Positions 15,528 through 23,614 of a DNA stretch of 32,482 nucleotides are shown here, in pieces. The number at the start of each line of letters is the position of its first letter. Position 1 is the stretch's first letter. The notes beneath the pieces were generated by a model. That model worked only from the letters and a program-made list of their open reading frames with translations. It ran no database searches and had not been told where the DNA came from. The translations under genes and the position numbers were made by a program. Source of the DNA: Tenacibaculum ovolyticum DSM 18103 (lineage in GTDB: Bacteria; Bacteroidota; Bacteroidia; Flavobacteriales; Flavobacteriaceae); NCBI RefSeq assembly GCF_000430545.1, contig NZ_AUMF01000025.1, forward strand, positions 1-32,482, read 5' to 3'.

Positions 15528-16379
15528 ATGAAAGTTCATTTTATTCTACTATTAATAATACTATCTTCAATTAGCTTAACAGCCCAGATAGAAAAACCTA
15601 GTTTAAGTCCCACCAAAGTAAGCAAACAAAAAATAGGCTTAGCAAATGTTACTTTAAAATTTGGACAACCAAATAAACAAGGAAGGAAAATATTTGGCTC
15701 TCTAATACCTTACAATAAAGTTTGGCGCACAGGAGCCAATGCTTCAACAAAAATAACTACAGATAAAGAAATTTTAATAGCAAATCATATTATTCCGGCA
15801 GGAACTTATGCGTTGTATTCAATACCTAATAAGAAAAAATGGACTATTATTATCCATAAAAAAAATGATTTATGGGGTAGTGCGGGCTATGCTAACAAAA
15901 ATGATTTGATCAGGTTTACGGTTCCAGTAAAAAGAATTAGAGATACTCAAGAAACTTTAAATATTAGTTTTGAGAATTTTACTATTGATGGAGCTGATTT
16001 AATACTCACTTGGGAAAACACTAAAATAATTATACCCGTTATTGTAAATTCAGATGCGATAATTCAAGAGCAAATAAACACAAAAATCATCAATTCTAAA
16101 GAAGTAGCAACTGCTCAAACATATTTTGATGCGGCACAATATTATTATTTAAAGAACAAAGAACTAAACACTGCTTTTAAATGGTTTAATAAAGCTGAGA
16201 AATTAAGACCCGTAGCTTTTTGGTATACTTACTACAAAGCTGAACTAGCCAAAAAAATAGGAAAAAAAAGCATAGCTAAGCAAAGTGCAATAAAATGCTT
16301 AAATGCAGCTAAAAAGAGTAAATCAAGTGATTATGGGTATATTGCTAAATGTTCTTTACTACTTAAATCACTTAATTAA
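15528..16379 (+). CDS. Secreted DUF2911 family protein with helical repeat tail
   Basis: This 283-residue protein starts with a signal peptide (MKVHFILLLIILSSISLTAQ, cleavage near residue 19). The DUF2911 domain spans about 25-175, with the recognisable stretches LKFGQPNKQGRKIFG, NKVWRTGANASTKI and IPAGTYALYSIP. The function of DUF2911 is unknown. It is frequent in Bacteroidota and probably lies in the periplasm. The C-terminal 100 residues contain TPR-like helical pairs (for example YYLKNKELNTAFKWFNKAEK) found in a subset of family members. The gene stands alone between two terminators. No clear TAnnTTTG element is seen upstream. Confidence 0.88.
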   Translation: MKVHFILLLIILSSISLTAQIEKPSLSPTKVSKQKIGLANVTLKFGQPNKQGRKIFGSLIPYNKVWRTGANASTKITTDKEILIANHIIPAGTYALYSIPNKKKWTIIIHKKNDLWGSAGYANKNDLIRFTVPVKRIRDTQETLNISFENFTIDGADLILTWENTKIIIPVIVNSDAIIQEQINTKIINSKEVATAQTYFDAAQYYYLKNKELNTAFKWFNKAEKLRPVAFWYTYYKAELAKKIGKKSIAKQSAIKCLNAAKKSKSSDYGYIAKCSLLLKSLN

Positions 16380-16404
16380 AAAGAGATTGTATATAGAGAG
16401 AAAG

Positions 16405-16460
16405 AAATTAAAAATGAGATTATCTAACAAATATTTACTAGACAGTCTCATTTTTAATTT
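16405..16460 (+). terminator. Terminator between the DUF2911 gene and kdtA
   Basis: Perfect 15-base arms AAATTAAAAATGAGA (16405-16419) and complement (16446-16460) enclose a 26-base loop. The stem is AT-rich with a T-rich 3' side. It lies 26-81 bases after the DUF2911 stop and ends 14 bases before the kdtA ATG. Confidence 0.65.
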
Positions 16461-16462
16461 CA

Positions 16463-16470
16463 TAAATTTG
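16463..16470 (+). promoter_or_regulatory. -7 element right before kdtA
   Basis: TAAATTTG followed by CAT fits TAnnTTTG exactly. It ends only 4 bases before the kdtA ATG, so a start 5-7 bases downstream would fall on or next to the ATG and the message would be leaderless or nearly so. It may also be a chance match in AT-rich DNA. Confidence 0.35.
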
Positions 16471-16474
16471 CATT

Positions 16475-17713
16475 ATGAATTTTCTATATAACTTATTACT
16501 TTTTAAGGTATCAATACTTCTGCATATAGTTGCTTTATTTAATAAAAAAATAAAGTTATTTATTAATGGGAGAAAAGAAACTTTTACGAAACTAAATAAC
16601 ATTCATAAAACAGATAAAGTTATATGGTTTCACGCTGCCTCTTTAGGTGAGTTTGAGCAAGGAAGACCTATTATTGAAAAACTAAAAGAGCAGTATAAAA
16701 ATCATAAAATTGTAATAACTTTCTTCTCTCCCTCAGGCTATGAGATAAGAAAAAATTATGCTTTAGCTGATGTTATTTGCTATTTACCACTAGATACTAA
16801 ATCTAATGTTAAAAAATTCATTGACAAAATACACCCTGATATAGCAATTATTATAAAATATGAATTTTGGCCTAATCTTTTATCAGAGCTAAAAAAACAG
16901 CAGGTTAAAACTATTCTTATTTCAGGTATATTTAGAAATAAACAATCCTTTTTTAAATGGTATGGTGCTTTTATGCGTAATAAGTTAAATGCTTTTAATC
17001 ATTTTTATGTTCAAAATGAAGCTTCAAAAAAACTACTCTCATCTATTGGACTTGAAAATGCTACTATTGCTGGCGACACAAGGTTTGATAGAGTTTACGA
17101 TATTTTAAAACAAGATAATAATTTAAGTTTTATATCTGAATTTAAGAACAATACTTATACAGTTATTGCTGGAAGTACTTGGAAAGAAGATGAAAAATTA
17201 CTTGTAAACTACATTAATAACCATGCTTCAGTTGATGAAAAATTCATCATAGCACCACATAACATTAACCATAAAGAAATAAAAGAATTACAGACATCTA
17301 TTAATAAAAAAACAATACTATATTCTGAAAAAGAAAACGGTAATTTATCAGATTATCAAGTATTTATTGTTGATACAATAGGGCTACTTACTAAAATTTA
17401 CTCGTACGCAGATGTTGCTTACGTAGGGGGTGGTTTAGCAACTGGACTTCATAACATACTAGAACCTGCAACCTTTGGTGTTCCAATAGTTTTTGGAGGT
17501 AATAAGTACAAGAAATTTCAAGAAGCTACAGATTTACTTGCATTAGGGAGTGTTATAACTGTTGTAAACAGTGAAGACTTTTCTAGTACCTTTACATCTT
17601 TAAAAAACAGTAGTGATTTAAGAGTAAAATTAGGAAATACTAATCAAAAATATATTTCCGATAATACTGGCGCAACTGAAACTATTATGCAATATCTTAA
17701 AACCACATTATAA
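16475..17713 (+). CDS. kdtA: 3-deoxy-D-manno-octulosonic acid (Kdo) transferase
   Basis: This 412-residue inner-membrane-associated glycosyltransferase adds Kdo from CMP-Kdo to lipid A precursors in lipopolysaccharide synthesis. It has an N-terminal hydrophobic anchor (about 1-22), the WFHAASLGEFEQGRPII motif with the catalytic base Glu (about residue 60), and SPSGYEIRKNY. Further on come IIKYEFWPNLL, VIAGSTWKEDE, and the C-terminal nucleotide-sugar segment YVGGGLATGLHNILEPATFGVPI. The length is standard (about 410-430). Its TAA stop shares a base with the ATG of the next gene, so kdtA is translationally coupled to the YeeE/YedE pair, although no functional link is obvious. Confidence 0.95.
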   Translation: MNFLYNLLLFKVSILLHIVALFNKKIKLFINGRKETFTKLNNIHKTDKVIWFHAASLGEFEQGRPIIEKLKEQYKNHKIVITFFSPSGYEIRKNYALADVICYLPLDTKSNVKKFIDKIHPDIAIIIKYEFWPNLLSELKKQQVKTILISGIFRNKQSFFKWYGAFMRNKLNAFNHFYVQNEASKKLLSSIGLENATIAGDTRFDRVYDILKQDNNLSFISEFKNNTYTVIAGSTWKEDEKLLVNYINNHASVDEKFIIAPHNINHKEIKELQTSINKKTILYSEKENGNLSDYQVFIVDTIGLLTKIYSYADVAYVGGGLATGLHNILEPATFGVPIVFGGNKYKKFQEATDLLALGSVITVVNSEDFSSTFTSLKNSSDLRVKLGNTNQKYISDNTGATETIMQYLKTTL

Positions 17714-18273
17714 TGGATATTATTTTACAACCTTGGCCATGGTTCATATCTGGGCCGCTAATAGCCGTCGTACTTTTCTTATTTTTTTACTTCGGAAAAA
17801 GTTTTGGTGTATCAACTAATTTAGAAACTATGTGTACTATTGCTGGTGCAGGTAAAGTTTCTGATTACTTTAAAAAAGATTGGAAAGAACGAAGCTGGTC
17901 TCTTGTTTTTTTACTTGGGTTAATCATTGGTGGATTTATCGCTATCAACTACTTATCTGTAAGTACAACTATTAATTTAAATCCTAAAACAATAGAAGAT
18001 TTAGCTAATTTAGGCTTTACAAATGCTGGGAGTTCTTTTGTGCCTAATGAAATTTTTAGTATAGACAATATGCTAAGTTTAAAAGGTTTTTCTATTTTAT
18101 TAATAGCGGGAATTTTAATTGGCTTTGGAACAAGGTATGCTGGCGGATGTACCTCTGGTCATGCAATTACTGGATTGAGTAGCTTACAACTACCATCTTT
18201 AATTGCAGTAATAGGTTTTTTTATTGGTGGTTTATTAATGACTTGGGTGATATTCCCTTTAATTTTCGGATAA
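17713..18273 (+). CDS. YeeE/YedE-type sulfur transport protein, first half
   Basis: This 186-residue membrane protein has about four transmembrane helices (around 10-27, 62-80, 125-142 and 158-180). The signature GTRYAGGCTSGHAITGLSSL holds the cysteine that, in thiosulfate-uptake proteins of this family (TsuA/YeeE), relays the substrate through the membrane. In many bacteria this domain and the next are fused in one protein. Here they are two adjacent genes one base apart and are expected to form a heterodimer. It starts inside the kdtA stop codon (TAATG). The substrate is probably thiosulfate or another sulfur compound. The usual rhodanese or persulfide dioxygenase neighbours are absent. Confidence 0.85.
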   Translation: MDIILQPWPWFISGPLIAVVLFLFFYFGKSFGVSTNLETMCTIAGAGKVSDYFKKDWKERSWSLVFLLGLIIGGFIAINYLSVSTTINLNPKTIEDLANLGFTNAGSSFVPNEIFSIDNMLSLKGFSILLIAGILIGFGTRYAGGCTSGHAITGLSSLQLPSLIAVIGFFIGGLLMTWVIFPLIFG

Positions 18274-18274
18274 C

Positions 18275-18688
18275 ATGAAAAATATAAAATTCTTAATACT
18301 CGGTATTTTCTTTGGGATTATAATGACAAAATCTGAGGCTATTTCATGGTTTCGAATCTATGAAATGTTTAAATTTCAGTCATTTCATATGTACGGAATT
18401 ATAGGTTCGGCAGTCGCTATATCTATGCTATTTATGTATTTATTTAAAAACGGTATAATTAAAGACTATTTAGGTAATAAAATTAACGTTAAAGACAAGA
18501 AAAAAGGTTTTGTAAGAACATTGGTTGGAGGAACTATATTTGGCTTAGGCTGGGCTTTAGCTGGTGCGTGCCCTGCTCCTATCTTTGTATTAATTGGGCA
18601 CAGTGTATTTCCTATTATTATTGTTTTAATAGGTGCTGTAATAGGTGCTTTTATTTATGGGGTGTTAAGTAAAAAATTACCTAACTAA
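18275..18688 (+). CDS. YeeE/YedE-type sulfur transport protein, second half (DUF6691-like)
   Basis: This 137-residue membrane protein has four predicted helices and the paired signature GLGWALAGACPAPIFVLIGHS, whose Cys matches the second relay cysteine of the family. It begins one base after the stop of the first-half gene and would complete the transporter with it. The first helix (KNIKFLILGIFFGIIMTKSE) ends with an acidic, charged loop, and the short basic loop NVKDKKKGF lies before helix three. No gene follows for about 290 bases, and no terminator hairpin is evident after the stop. Confidence 0.85.
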   Translation: MKNIKFLILGIFFGIIMTKSEAISWFRIYEMFKFQSFHMYGIIGSAVAISMLFMYLFKNGIIKDYLGNKINVKDKKKGFVRTLVGGTIFGLGWALAGACPAPIFVLIGHSVFPIIIVLIGAVIGAFIYGVLSKKLPN

Positions 18689-18982
18689 TCTTTTATTTTA
18701 GAACTAACCAACATTTTTAACCTATAAATATACTTTGCTTACTATCTATTAAACACCTCTATCTTATCTGATTACGATTTTCATGATAAACAATGAAAAG
18801 TCAAAAAATGCTTATCTCTATTTTAAACTAGATTAAAGATTAAGTTATTTCTTTTTTCAAATATTGTGTCTAATATTGCACTTATTTATTCTAAAACTAC
18901 GAAAATAGGTTTACTATTTTACATTTCGTTTTTACACTATACTTTTATTGATGTTAAAAAAACATTATAAAAAACTAACCTT
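18689..18982. other. Intergenic region without a recognised gene
   Basis: This AT-rich stretch separates the transporter pair from the secreted repeat protein. I find no frame with coding character, no RNA gene and no convincing hairpin. It presumably holds the promoter of the next gene, but no full TAnnTTTG match lies at a suitable distance from the ATG at 18983. Confidence 0.6.
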
Positions 18983-21142
18983 ATGAAAACGAAATTATTT
19001 TACTTTTTATCAATTTATCTAAAAACGACCATATTTTTCCTGTTACCTTTAACGGTAATAGCACAAAACTTCCCAAATCCTGAGCAAAATATTTTTGTAA
19101 ACTTAGGAAATAGTTCTGTAGTGGAGTCTCATTTATCAGATCTCGATGGAGATGGTTATTTAGATGCTATATTTTCTTATGGAACTAACTCTAATAACGG
19201 CTTTATTTGGTTAAAAAACACAGATGGTCTAGGAAATTATAGTACTCCGCAAAATATTGTTGTAACATCAATTTGGATGACAGATATTCATACTGCCGAT
19301 ATAGATGATGATGGAGACATGGATATAATAACGGCTTCTTCTAATAGTGGAGATGTATATTGGTTTGAAAATTTAGACGGACTAGGAACTTTTAGTTCCT
19401 TTAATATCATTGCTCCAAATGAATATGGTGCCAGTAGTGTATTTACTGCCGATATAGATAATGATGGAGATTTAGATGTATTGTCCGCATCTTTCTTAAG
19501 CAATCGCATTTCTTGGTATGAAAACACCGATGGTTTAGGAACTTTTGGTTCACAACAAGTTATTATTACTTCTCAAAATTATATGACAGACGTATATGCA
19601 GCTGATATGGATGGAGATGGAGACATAGATGTATTATCAGCGTCTAAAAACGATGATCGTATTGCATGGTATGAAAATGATGGTTTAGGTGCTTTTGGAC
19701 CGCAACAAACCATTACTACAAATGCTGATGAAGCTATTCTTGTATACGCTGCAGATATAGATGGTGATGGTGATAACGATGTTATATCTGGCTCTTATGC
19801 AGACAACCGTATCGCTTGGTATGAGAATGATGGTTTAGGTGCTTTTGGAGCACAACAAACTATTTATACTAATAGTACTGGTCTTAGAGATTTAAATTTA
19901 ACAGATTTAGATGGGGACGGAGATCTTGATATTGTATCAGCATATAGTTATACAACCTCTACTCCGCATGAAATCTTATGGCATGAAAATAAAATAAACT
20001 GCACAGGAAATTTTGCTCCACAACAAATTATAGACTCTTCCGCTTTTGCAGCTTGGAAAGTTTCTACTGGAGATATTGACGGAGATGGAGACATGGATGT
20101 TCTTGGATCATACACTTCTTCTATTCGTATTGCTTGGTATGAAAATATTACATCTTCGCTACCTCAAACAAACCTTCCTGAAGAAATATACATATGCAAT
20201 GAAAATTTCGAAGAATTATGTGGCCCTCCTTCTTTAGGATGTAACCTAATCTATAACTGGTATTATAATAATCCCAACGGAACATCGTTCCTTGTAAGTA
20301 ATAATCAATGTTATACACCAGACCAATATGGAACCTATACCTTAATTACTGAAAACGAGAATAATATATTTTCAAATTACACTGTAAGTATTTTAAACCC
20401 AATTTCTCAACCTAGCTTGGGCTCTAATGGTGAAATTTGTATTGGAGAAATTATTAGTATTAATGGTCAGGGATTTGACAATGGTAATTATGAAATTACT
20501 TGGTATCATAATGGTCAAGAGATTCAAGTGGGAGGAGAAACATTGATGACTTCTTTTGCTAGCGGTACAATAACCGTAAAGATATCATATATAGGGTGCA
20601 AAGGAATTGTTACAGAAAGTGTAGAGGTAGTAAAGTGCTGCCCAGACAACATTCCTGTTTTAGGAATAGACGGAGAAATTTGCGTTGGAGAAATTATTAG
20701 CATTAATGGTCAAGGATTTGATTCTATTAATTATGAAATTACCTGGTTGCATAACGGAATTATTGTGCAGCAAGGCGGAACTACTTTAACCACATCATAT
20801 AACAGTGGTATGATAACGGTACAAGTATCATATAAGGGATGTAAGGAAAGAATATCTACAAATGTAACACTTAAGGAATGTTGCAATAAGAAAGAGTGTA
20901 TAGATAAGAGTAGTATTAATATATCACCTAATCCTACTAAAGATAAAATTATAGTTAAACTTAATGAAAGATCAAGTGGAAAAATTCAAGTTTTAGATAG
21001 AGCTGGAAATATTGTTATTGAAACAACCGTTAAACAAACTCTTACAAAGCAAGTTGATTTATCAAAATTAAGACCTGGTTTATATGTTGTTAATATAATT
21101 TTAAAAGACAAAATTATTACTAAAAAAATAATTAAAGAATAA
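18983..21142 (+). CDS. Secreted FG-GAP/VCBS repeat protein with T9SS type A sorting domain
   Basis: This 719-residue protein has a signal peptide (cleavage near VIAQ-NF, about residue 28). Seven FG-GAP-like repeats follow (about 45-390), each with a calcium loop such as DLDGDGYLD, DIDDDGDMD, DIDNDGDLD or DMDGDGDID and an RIAWYEN-type strand. They probably form one beta-propeller. Residues about 400-475 form a Cys-containing linker domain. Two near-identical domains at 479-553 and 560-634 (GEIC(I/V)GEIISINGQGFD...CC) follow. The last 75 residues (SINISPNPTKDKIIVKL to KKIIKE) are a type A C-terminal sorting domain, which directs export by the type IX system and cell-surface attachment. The ligand is unknown. 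It is monocistronic, ending at a terminator. Confidence 0.9.
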   Translation: MKTKLFYFLSIYLKTTIFFLLPLTVIAQNFPNPEQNIFVNLGNSSVVESHLSDLDGDGYLDAIFSYGTNSNNGFIWLKNTDGLGNYSTPQNIVVTSIWMTDIHTADIDDDGDMDIITASSNSGDVYWFENLDGLGTFSSFNIIAPNEYGASSVFTADIDNDGDLDVLSASFLSNRISWYENTDGLGTFGSQQVIITSQNYMTDVYAADMDGDGDIDVLSASKNDDRIAWYENDGLGAFGPQQTITTNADEAILVYAADIDGDGDNDVISGSYADNRIAWYENDGLGAFGAQQTIYTNSTGLRDLNLTDLDGDGDLDIVSAYSYTTSTPHEILWHENKINCTGNFAPQQIIDSSAFAAWKVSTGDIDGDGDMDVLGSYTSSIRIAWYENITSSLPQTNLPEEIYICNENFEELCGPPSLGCNLIYNWYYNNPNGTSFLVSNNQCYTPDQYGTYTLITENENNIFSNYTVSILNPISQPSLGSNGEICIGEIISINGQGFDNGNYEITWYHNGQEIQVGGETLMTSFASGTITVKISYIGCKGIVTESVEVVKCCPDNIPVLGIDGEICVGEIISINGQGFDSINYEITWLHNGIIVQQGGTTLTTSYNSGMITVQVSYKGCKERISTNVTLKECCNKKECIDKSSINISPNPTKDKIIVKLNERSSGKIQVLDRAGNIVIETTVKQTLTKQVDLSKLRPGLYVVNIILKDKIITKKIIKE
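20417..20884 (+). repeat. Tandem duplication of a 75-residue surface domain
   Basis: Residues 479-553 and 560-634 of the FG-GAP protein are copies of one domain. Each begins with GEIC and GEIISINGQGFD, has ITW.HNG in the middle and ends in a Cys-Cys pair. The DNA of the first third is still close to identical (for example GGAGAAATTATTAG in both), so the duplication looks fairly recent or is kept alike by recombination. Confidence 0.8.
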
Positions 21143-21149
21143 CTATCCT

Positions 21150-21181
21150 AGAGTTAAGAGTTTAAAAACTCTTAACTCTTA
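21150..21181. terminator. Terminator between convergent genes
   Basis: AGAGTTAAGAGTTT pairs with AAACTCTTAACTCT around a short AA loop, followed on the plus strand by TTACTTTTTT. It ends the FG-GAP gene and could also serve the minus-strand DUF4230 gene, whose stop is at 21246. Confidence 0.75.
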
Positions 21182-21245
21182 CTTTTTTAACGCAAAGAGT
21201 CGTTATAATTATACTAAATTTATTTTTTATAAATCCTTTTTACAA

Positions 21246-21848
21246 TTAATCACCTAGTAAAACTACTTCTAACAAATTTGAATTTGTATTATCAACTACT
21301 TTCCAATTATATATTTTAGATAATTGATATATTTTAGACAACTCTTCAAATAAACGTATTTTAGCATCTTTTTGAAGGTTTGACACCGTTATAGTTGATT
21401 CTATCTTTTCTATAGCTTTATCACTAAGTTTGTTCAATTCTGACTTAGAAAAAGTATTAAATTGACTTTGTTGTAAATCAAAATATTTAATATCTGGTGA
21501 GATTAGAACTTCTTCTTTTGGAATTTTATTAATAATTATTTGTTTACCTACACTGTCTACTTCAATTTCAAGTTTCGATAAATCATAACCAACTTCAACT
21601 TTTGCATTCACAGATAATATTGCCTTTTTTTCAAAAGAAATATAGTCATACAAATACTTTTTGCTATCAGTAAAACTATACATTTCAGAAAAACTACCTT
21701 CTGAAACTACTAATTTACTTAAGTTTTGAATTCCGTTTAAAACTACTTTAATTTCTTCTTGTTGGTGTTTCTTTTCTGTTTTATCATACCAAAACTTAGC
21801 AATTAAAAAACCTAATAGAAAAACCGATAAATACTTAAGAAGTCGCAT
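21246..21848 (-). CDS. DUF4230 family membrane-anchored protein
   Basis: This 200-residue protein has an N-terminal membrane anchor (LLKYLSVFLLGFLIAKFWY, about 3-21) and a domain matching the DUF4230 pattern. The domain includes LVVSEGSFSEMYSF, a central beta segment with EVGYDLSKLEIEVD, IINKIPKEEVLISPDIKYFD, and the helical C-terminus ending NWKVV. The family has no known activity and is found widely in Bacteroidota and Firmicutes. The gene begins 54 bases after lspA on the same strand and may be the last gene of the ileS-lspA run. The single anchor suggests a periplasmic domain held at the inner membrane. Confidence 0.85.
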   Translation of the reverse strand: MRLLKYLSVFLLGFLIAKFWYDKTEKKHQQEEIKVVLNGIQNLSKLVVSEGSFSEMYSFTDSKKYLYDYISFEKKAILSVNAKVEVGYDLSKLEIEVDSVGKQIIINKIPKEEVLISPDIKYFDLQQSQFNTFSKSELNKLSDKAIEKIESTITVSNLQKDAKIRLFEELSKIYQLSKIYNWKVVDNTNSNLLEVVLLGD

Positions 21849-21902
21849 AGTTTTGTTTTTCTATAAATATAGAAAAAGTATATTGAATGAAAAATATTAG
21901 AT

Positions 21903-22484
21903 TTAAGCTTCTTCCTCTTCCTTCGGAAATGCTTGTTTATTAAATAAAAACAATAAAACAACTCCTATACTAATCCAAGAATCAGCTCCGTTAAAGATCG
22001 CATTAAAAAAAGTAAAACTTTCACCTTCATACATAGGAAAATATAACATATCAACTACTTTACCAAAAAACAATTTATCATAATTAAAATCTGATAACAA
22101 ACCTGCTACATTGTGATAAGAACTTTCGAAAATAACTCCGTAAATAACAGAATCTATAATATTACCTATTGCCCCTGCTAAAATTAATCCTATTGCTATA
22201 ACTACGGCTGTATGTGCTCCTCTTTTTATTGTTTGCCATAACCAATATACAATACCTGATACTGCTACAACTCTAAATAATGTTAAGAATAATTTACCAG
22301 CTCTACCTCCAAATTCAAAACCCCAAGCCATACCGTTGTTTTCTGTAAAATGAATTTTAAACCAGTCACTAAAAACAATAACTTCTTCTCCTAATTGAAA
22401 GTGAGTTTTAACATATATTTTACTAATTTGATCAATTAAAATTGCTAAAACTACGGTAAGTATTGCGATATTTTTCTTAGACAT
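21903..22484 (-). CDS. lspA: Lipoprotein signal peptidase (signal peptidase II)
   Basis: This 193-residue inner-membrane aspartyl protease removes signal peptides from diacylglyceryl-modified prolipoproteins. Four transmembrane helices are visible. The two catalytic aspartates lie in GAIGNIIDSVIYG (about residue 112) and FNGADSWISIGVVLL (about 168). The NNGMAWGF stretch (about 53-60) corresponds to the conserved NxGxAFG motif. It is slightly longer than the usual 150-170 because of an inserted periplasmic loop (about 118-145), a known feature in Bacteroidota. Its neighbours ileS and a DksA-like gene are the usual companions of lspA in flavobacteria. Confidence 0.95.
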   Translation of the reverse strand: MSKKNIAILTVVLAILIDQISKIYVKTHFQLGEEVIVFSDWFKIHFTENNGMAWGFEFGGRAGKLFLTLFRVVAVSGIVYWLWQTIKRGAHTAVVIAIGLILAGAIGNIIDSVIYGVIFESSYHNVAGLLSDFNYDKLFFGKVVDMLYFPMYEGESFTFFNAIFNGADSWISIGVVLLFLFNKQAFPKEEEEA

Positions 22485-22526
22485 TTTTATAATTTAATGG
22501 TAGCAAAAATAAGAAAAGTATTGGTT

Positions 22527-23255
22527 TTATTCTGTAATTAAAAAAACATTAGCATTTATAGAGCGTACCTTAAAATTAGATACCGCATTCTTAGTAAATA
22601 TTTTATATAAATGTCCTTTATATTTAGTTTTATTTATCCTTATATCACCTTTGTTTGTTTTAATATTTATGTTACTATTTTTTCTTAATTGCCCGTAAAC
22701 ATTACCTAAGAATAGTGCGACCAAAGTATTTCCGTTTACTCTATTTAATCTAACGTTTCCTCTGTCTATATAAATTTTTAAATCTCCTTTATAACTATTA
22801 GAGTTTATTCCTATTGTTTTTCCATAAATAGTTACATTCTTATTTTTTGGTATTTTAATAATAGCCTTTGCTCTTTGCAATCTTTTAGTTATATATTTTC
22901 TAAAAATTTGTTCTTTATAAACATCAAAATTAAGTTTAAAATCTACTTTTAAAATCCCGTTAGTTTCATCATCAAAAAAAATAGTGTGGGTGTTAGGTTG
23001 TTCATCTAACAACGTTATTGATATCTGATTACCTAAAGAGTTTTCAATAACTAGATTATCTAATCCATCAGAATTTATTTCGATTTCATTGAATTGAACT
23101 TCTCTTGTTTTAATTAATTTTTCTTGAGAAAAAATAAATGAACTTATAAGTAGTAATGTAATTAATTGTATTTTAAAACAAAACAAGCCTCTTTTAAGAG
23201 GCTTGTTTTTATTATTATAGTAATACAAAATATTATTGTTTACGTTTTGCTTCAA
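22527..23255 (-). CDS. Exported beta-repeat protein, DUF4097/GIN-domain-like
   Basis: This protein of up to 242 residues has a signal-like segment (IQLITLLLISSFIFSQE) and then a domain rich in short repeated strands such as NLVIENSLGNQISI, KNVTIYGKTIGINS, GDLKIYIDRGNVRL and NIKTNKGDIRINKT. This fits the right-handed beta-structure of DUF4097 or head-GIN adhesin-like proteins. Its function is unknown. The start is unresolved. The only ATG (23255) overlaps the upstream gene by 23 bases and places a terminator hairpin (23181-23208) inside the coding region. TTG at 23186 avoids most of it and gives 219 residues starting near the signal segment. I list the longer frame as the outer limit. Confidence 0.6.
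   Translation of the reverse strand: MKQNVNNNILYYYNNKNKPLKRGLFCFKIQLITLLLISSFIFSQEKLIKTREVQFNEIEINSDGLDNLVIENSLGNQISITLLDEQPNTHTIFFDDETNGILKVDFKLNFDVYKEQIFRKYITKRLQRAKAIIKIPKNKNVTIYGKTIGINSNSYKGDLKIYIDRGNVRLNRVNGNTLVALFLGNVYGQLRKNSNINIKTNKGDIRINKTKYKGHLYKIFTKNAVSNFKVRSINANVFLITE
23181..23208 (-). terminator. Hairpin after the DksA-like gene
   Basis: AAACAAGCCTCTT (23181-23193) pairs with AAGAGGCTTGTTT (23196-23208), a perfect 13-base stem with a 2-base loop. On the minus strand it is followed by a GTTTTGTTTT tail, the form of an intrinsic terminator 25 bases after the DksA-like stop. It overlaps the possible start of the next gene. Confidence 0.65.
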
Positions 23256-23610
23256 TACTTAATGTTGCATGAGGTACTAACTTTAGACGTTCTTTTTGAA
23301 TTAATTTACCTGTAACTCTACATACTCCGTAAGTTTTATTCTGAATACGGATTAATGCATTTTTTAAATCACGAATAAATTTTTCTTGACGTATGGCTAA
23401 TTGCATATTTGCTTCTTTTGCCATCGTATCAGAACCACCATCAAAAGATTTAAAAGTTGGAGAAGTATCTTCTGTACCATTACCAGCCCCATTTTTATAA
23501 GAGTCTTGTAACAGTTTTAAATCTTCTTCACAATGCTCTATTTTATTTAAAATAATTTCTTTGAACTCCTGTAAATCGCTATCAGAGTATCTAATTTTAA
23601 TCTCATCCAT
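23233..23610 (-). CDS. DksA/TraR-like transcription regulator lacking a full zinc finger
   Basis: The 125-residue reading begins MDEIKIRYSDSDLQEFKEII. The in-frame ATG six codons earlier (23628) overlaps ileS and is less likely. Layout: a coiled-coil helix pair (about 5-80) and a C-terminal zinc-finger-like segment with GVCRVTGKLIQKERLKLVPHATLSIEA. In classical DksA this segment has CxxC...CxxC. Here only the first Cys remains, with Thr, His and other residues in place of the rest, so zinc binding is doubtful. The acidic tip residues at the coiled-coil end that modulate RNA polymerase are also not evident. It lies 4 bases after ileS and before lspA, the common flavobacterial order. Confidence 0.8.
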   Translation of the reverse strand: MDEIKIRYSDSDLQEFKEIILNKIEHCEEDLKLLQDSYKNGAGNGTEDTSPTFKSFDGGSDTMAKEANMQLAIRQEKFIRDLKNALIRIQNKTYGVCRVTGKLIQKERLKLVPHATLSIEAKRKQ

Positions 23611-23614
23611 AATG

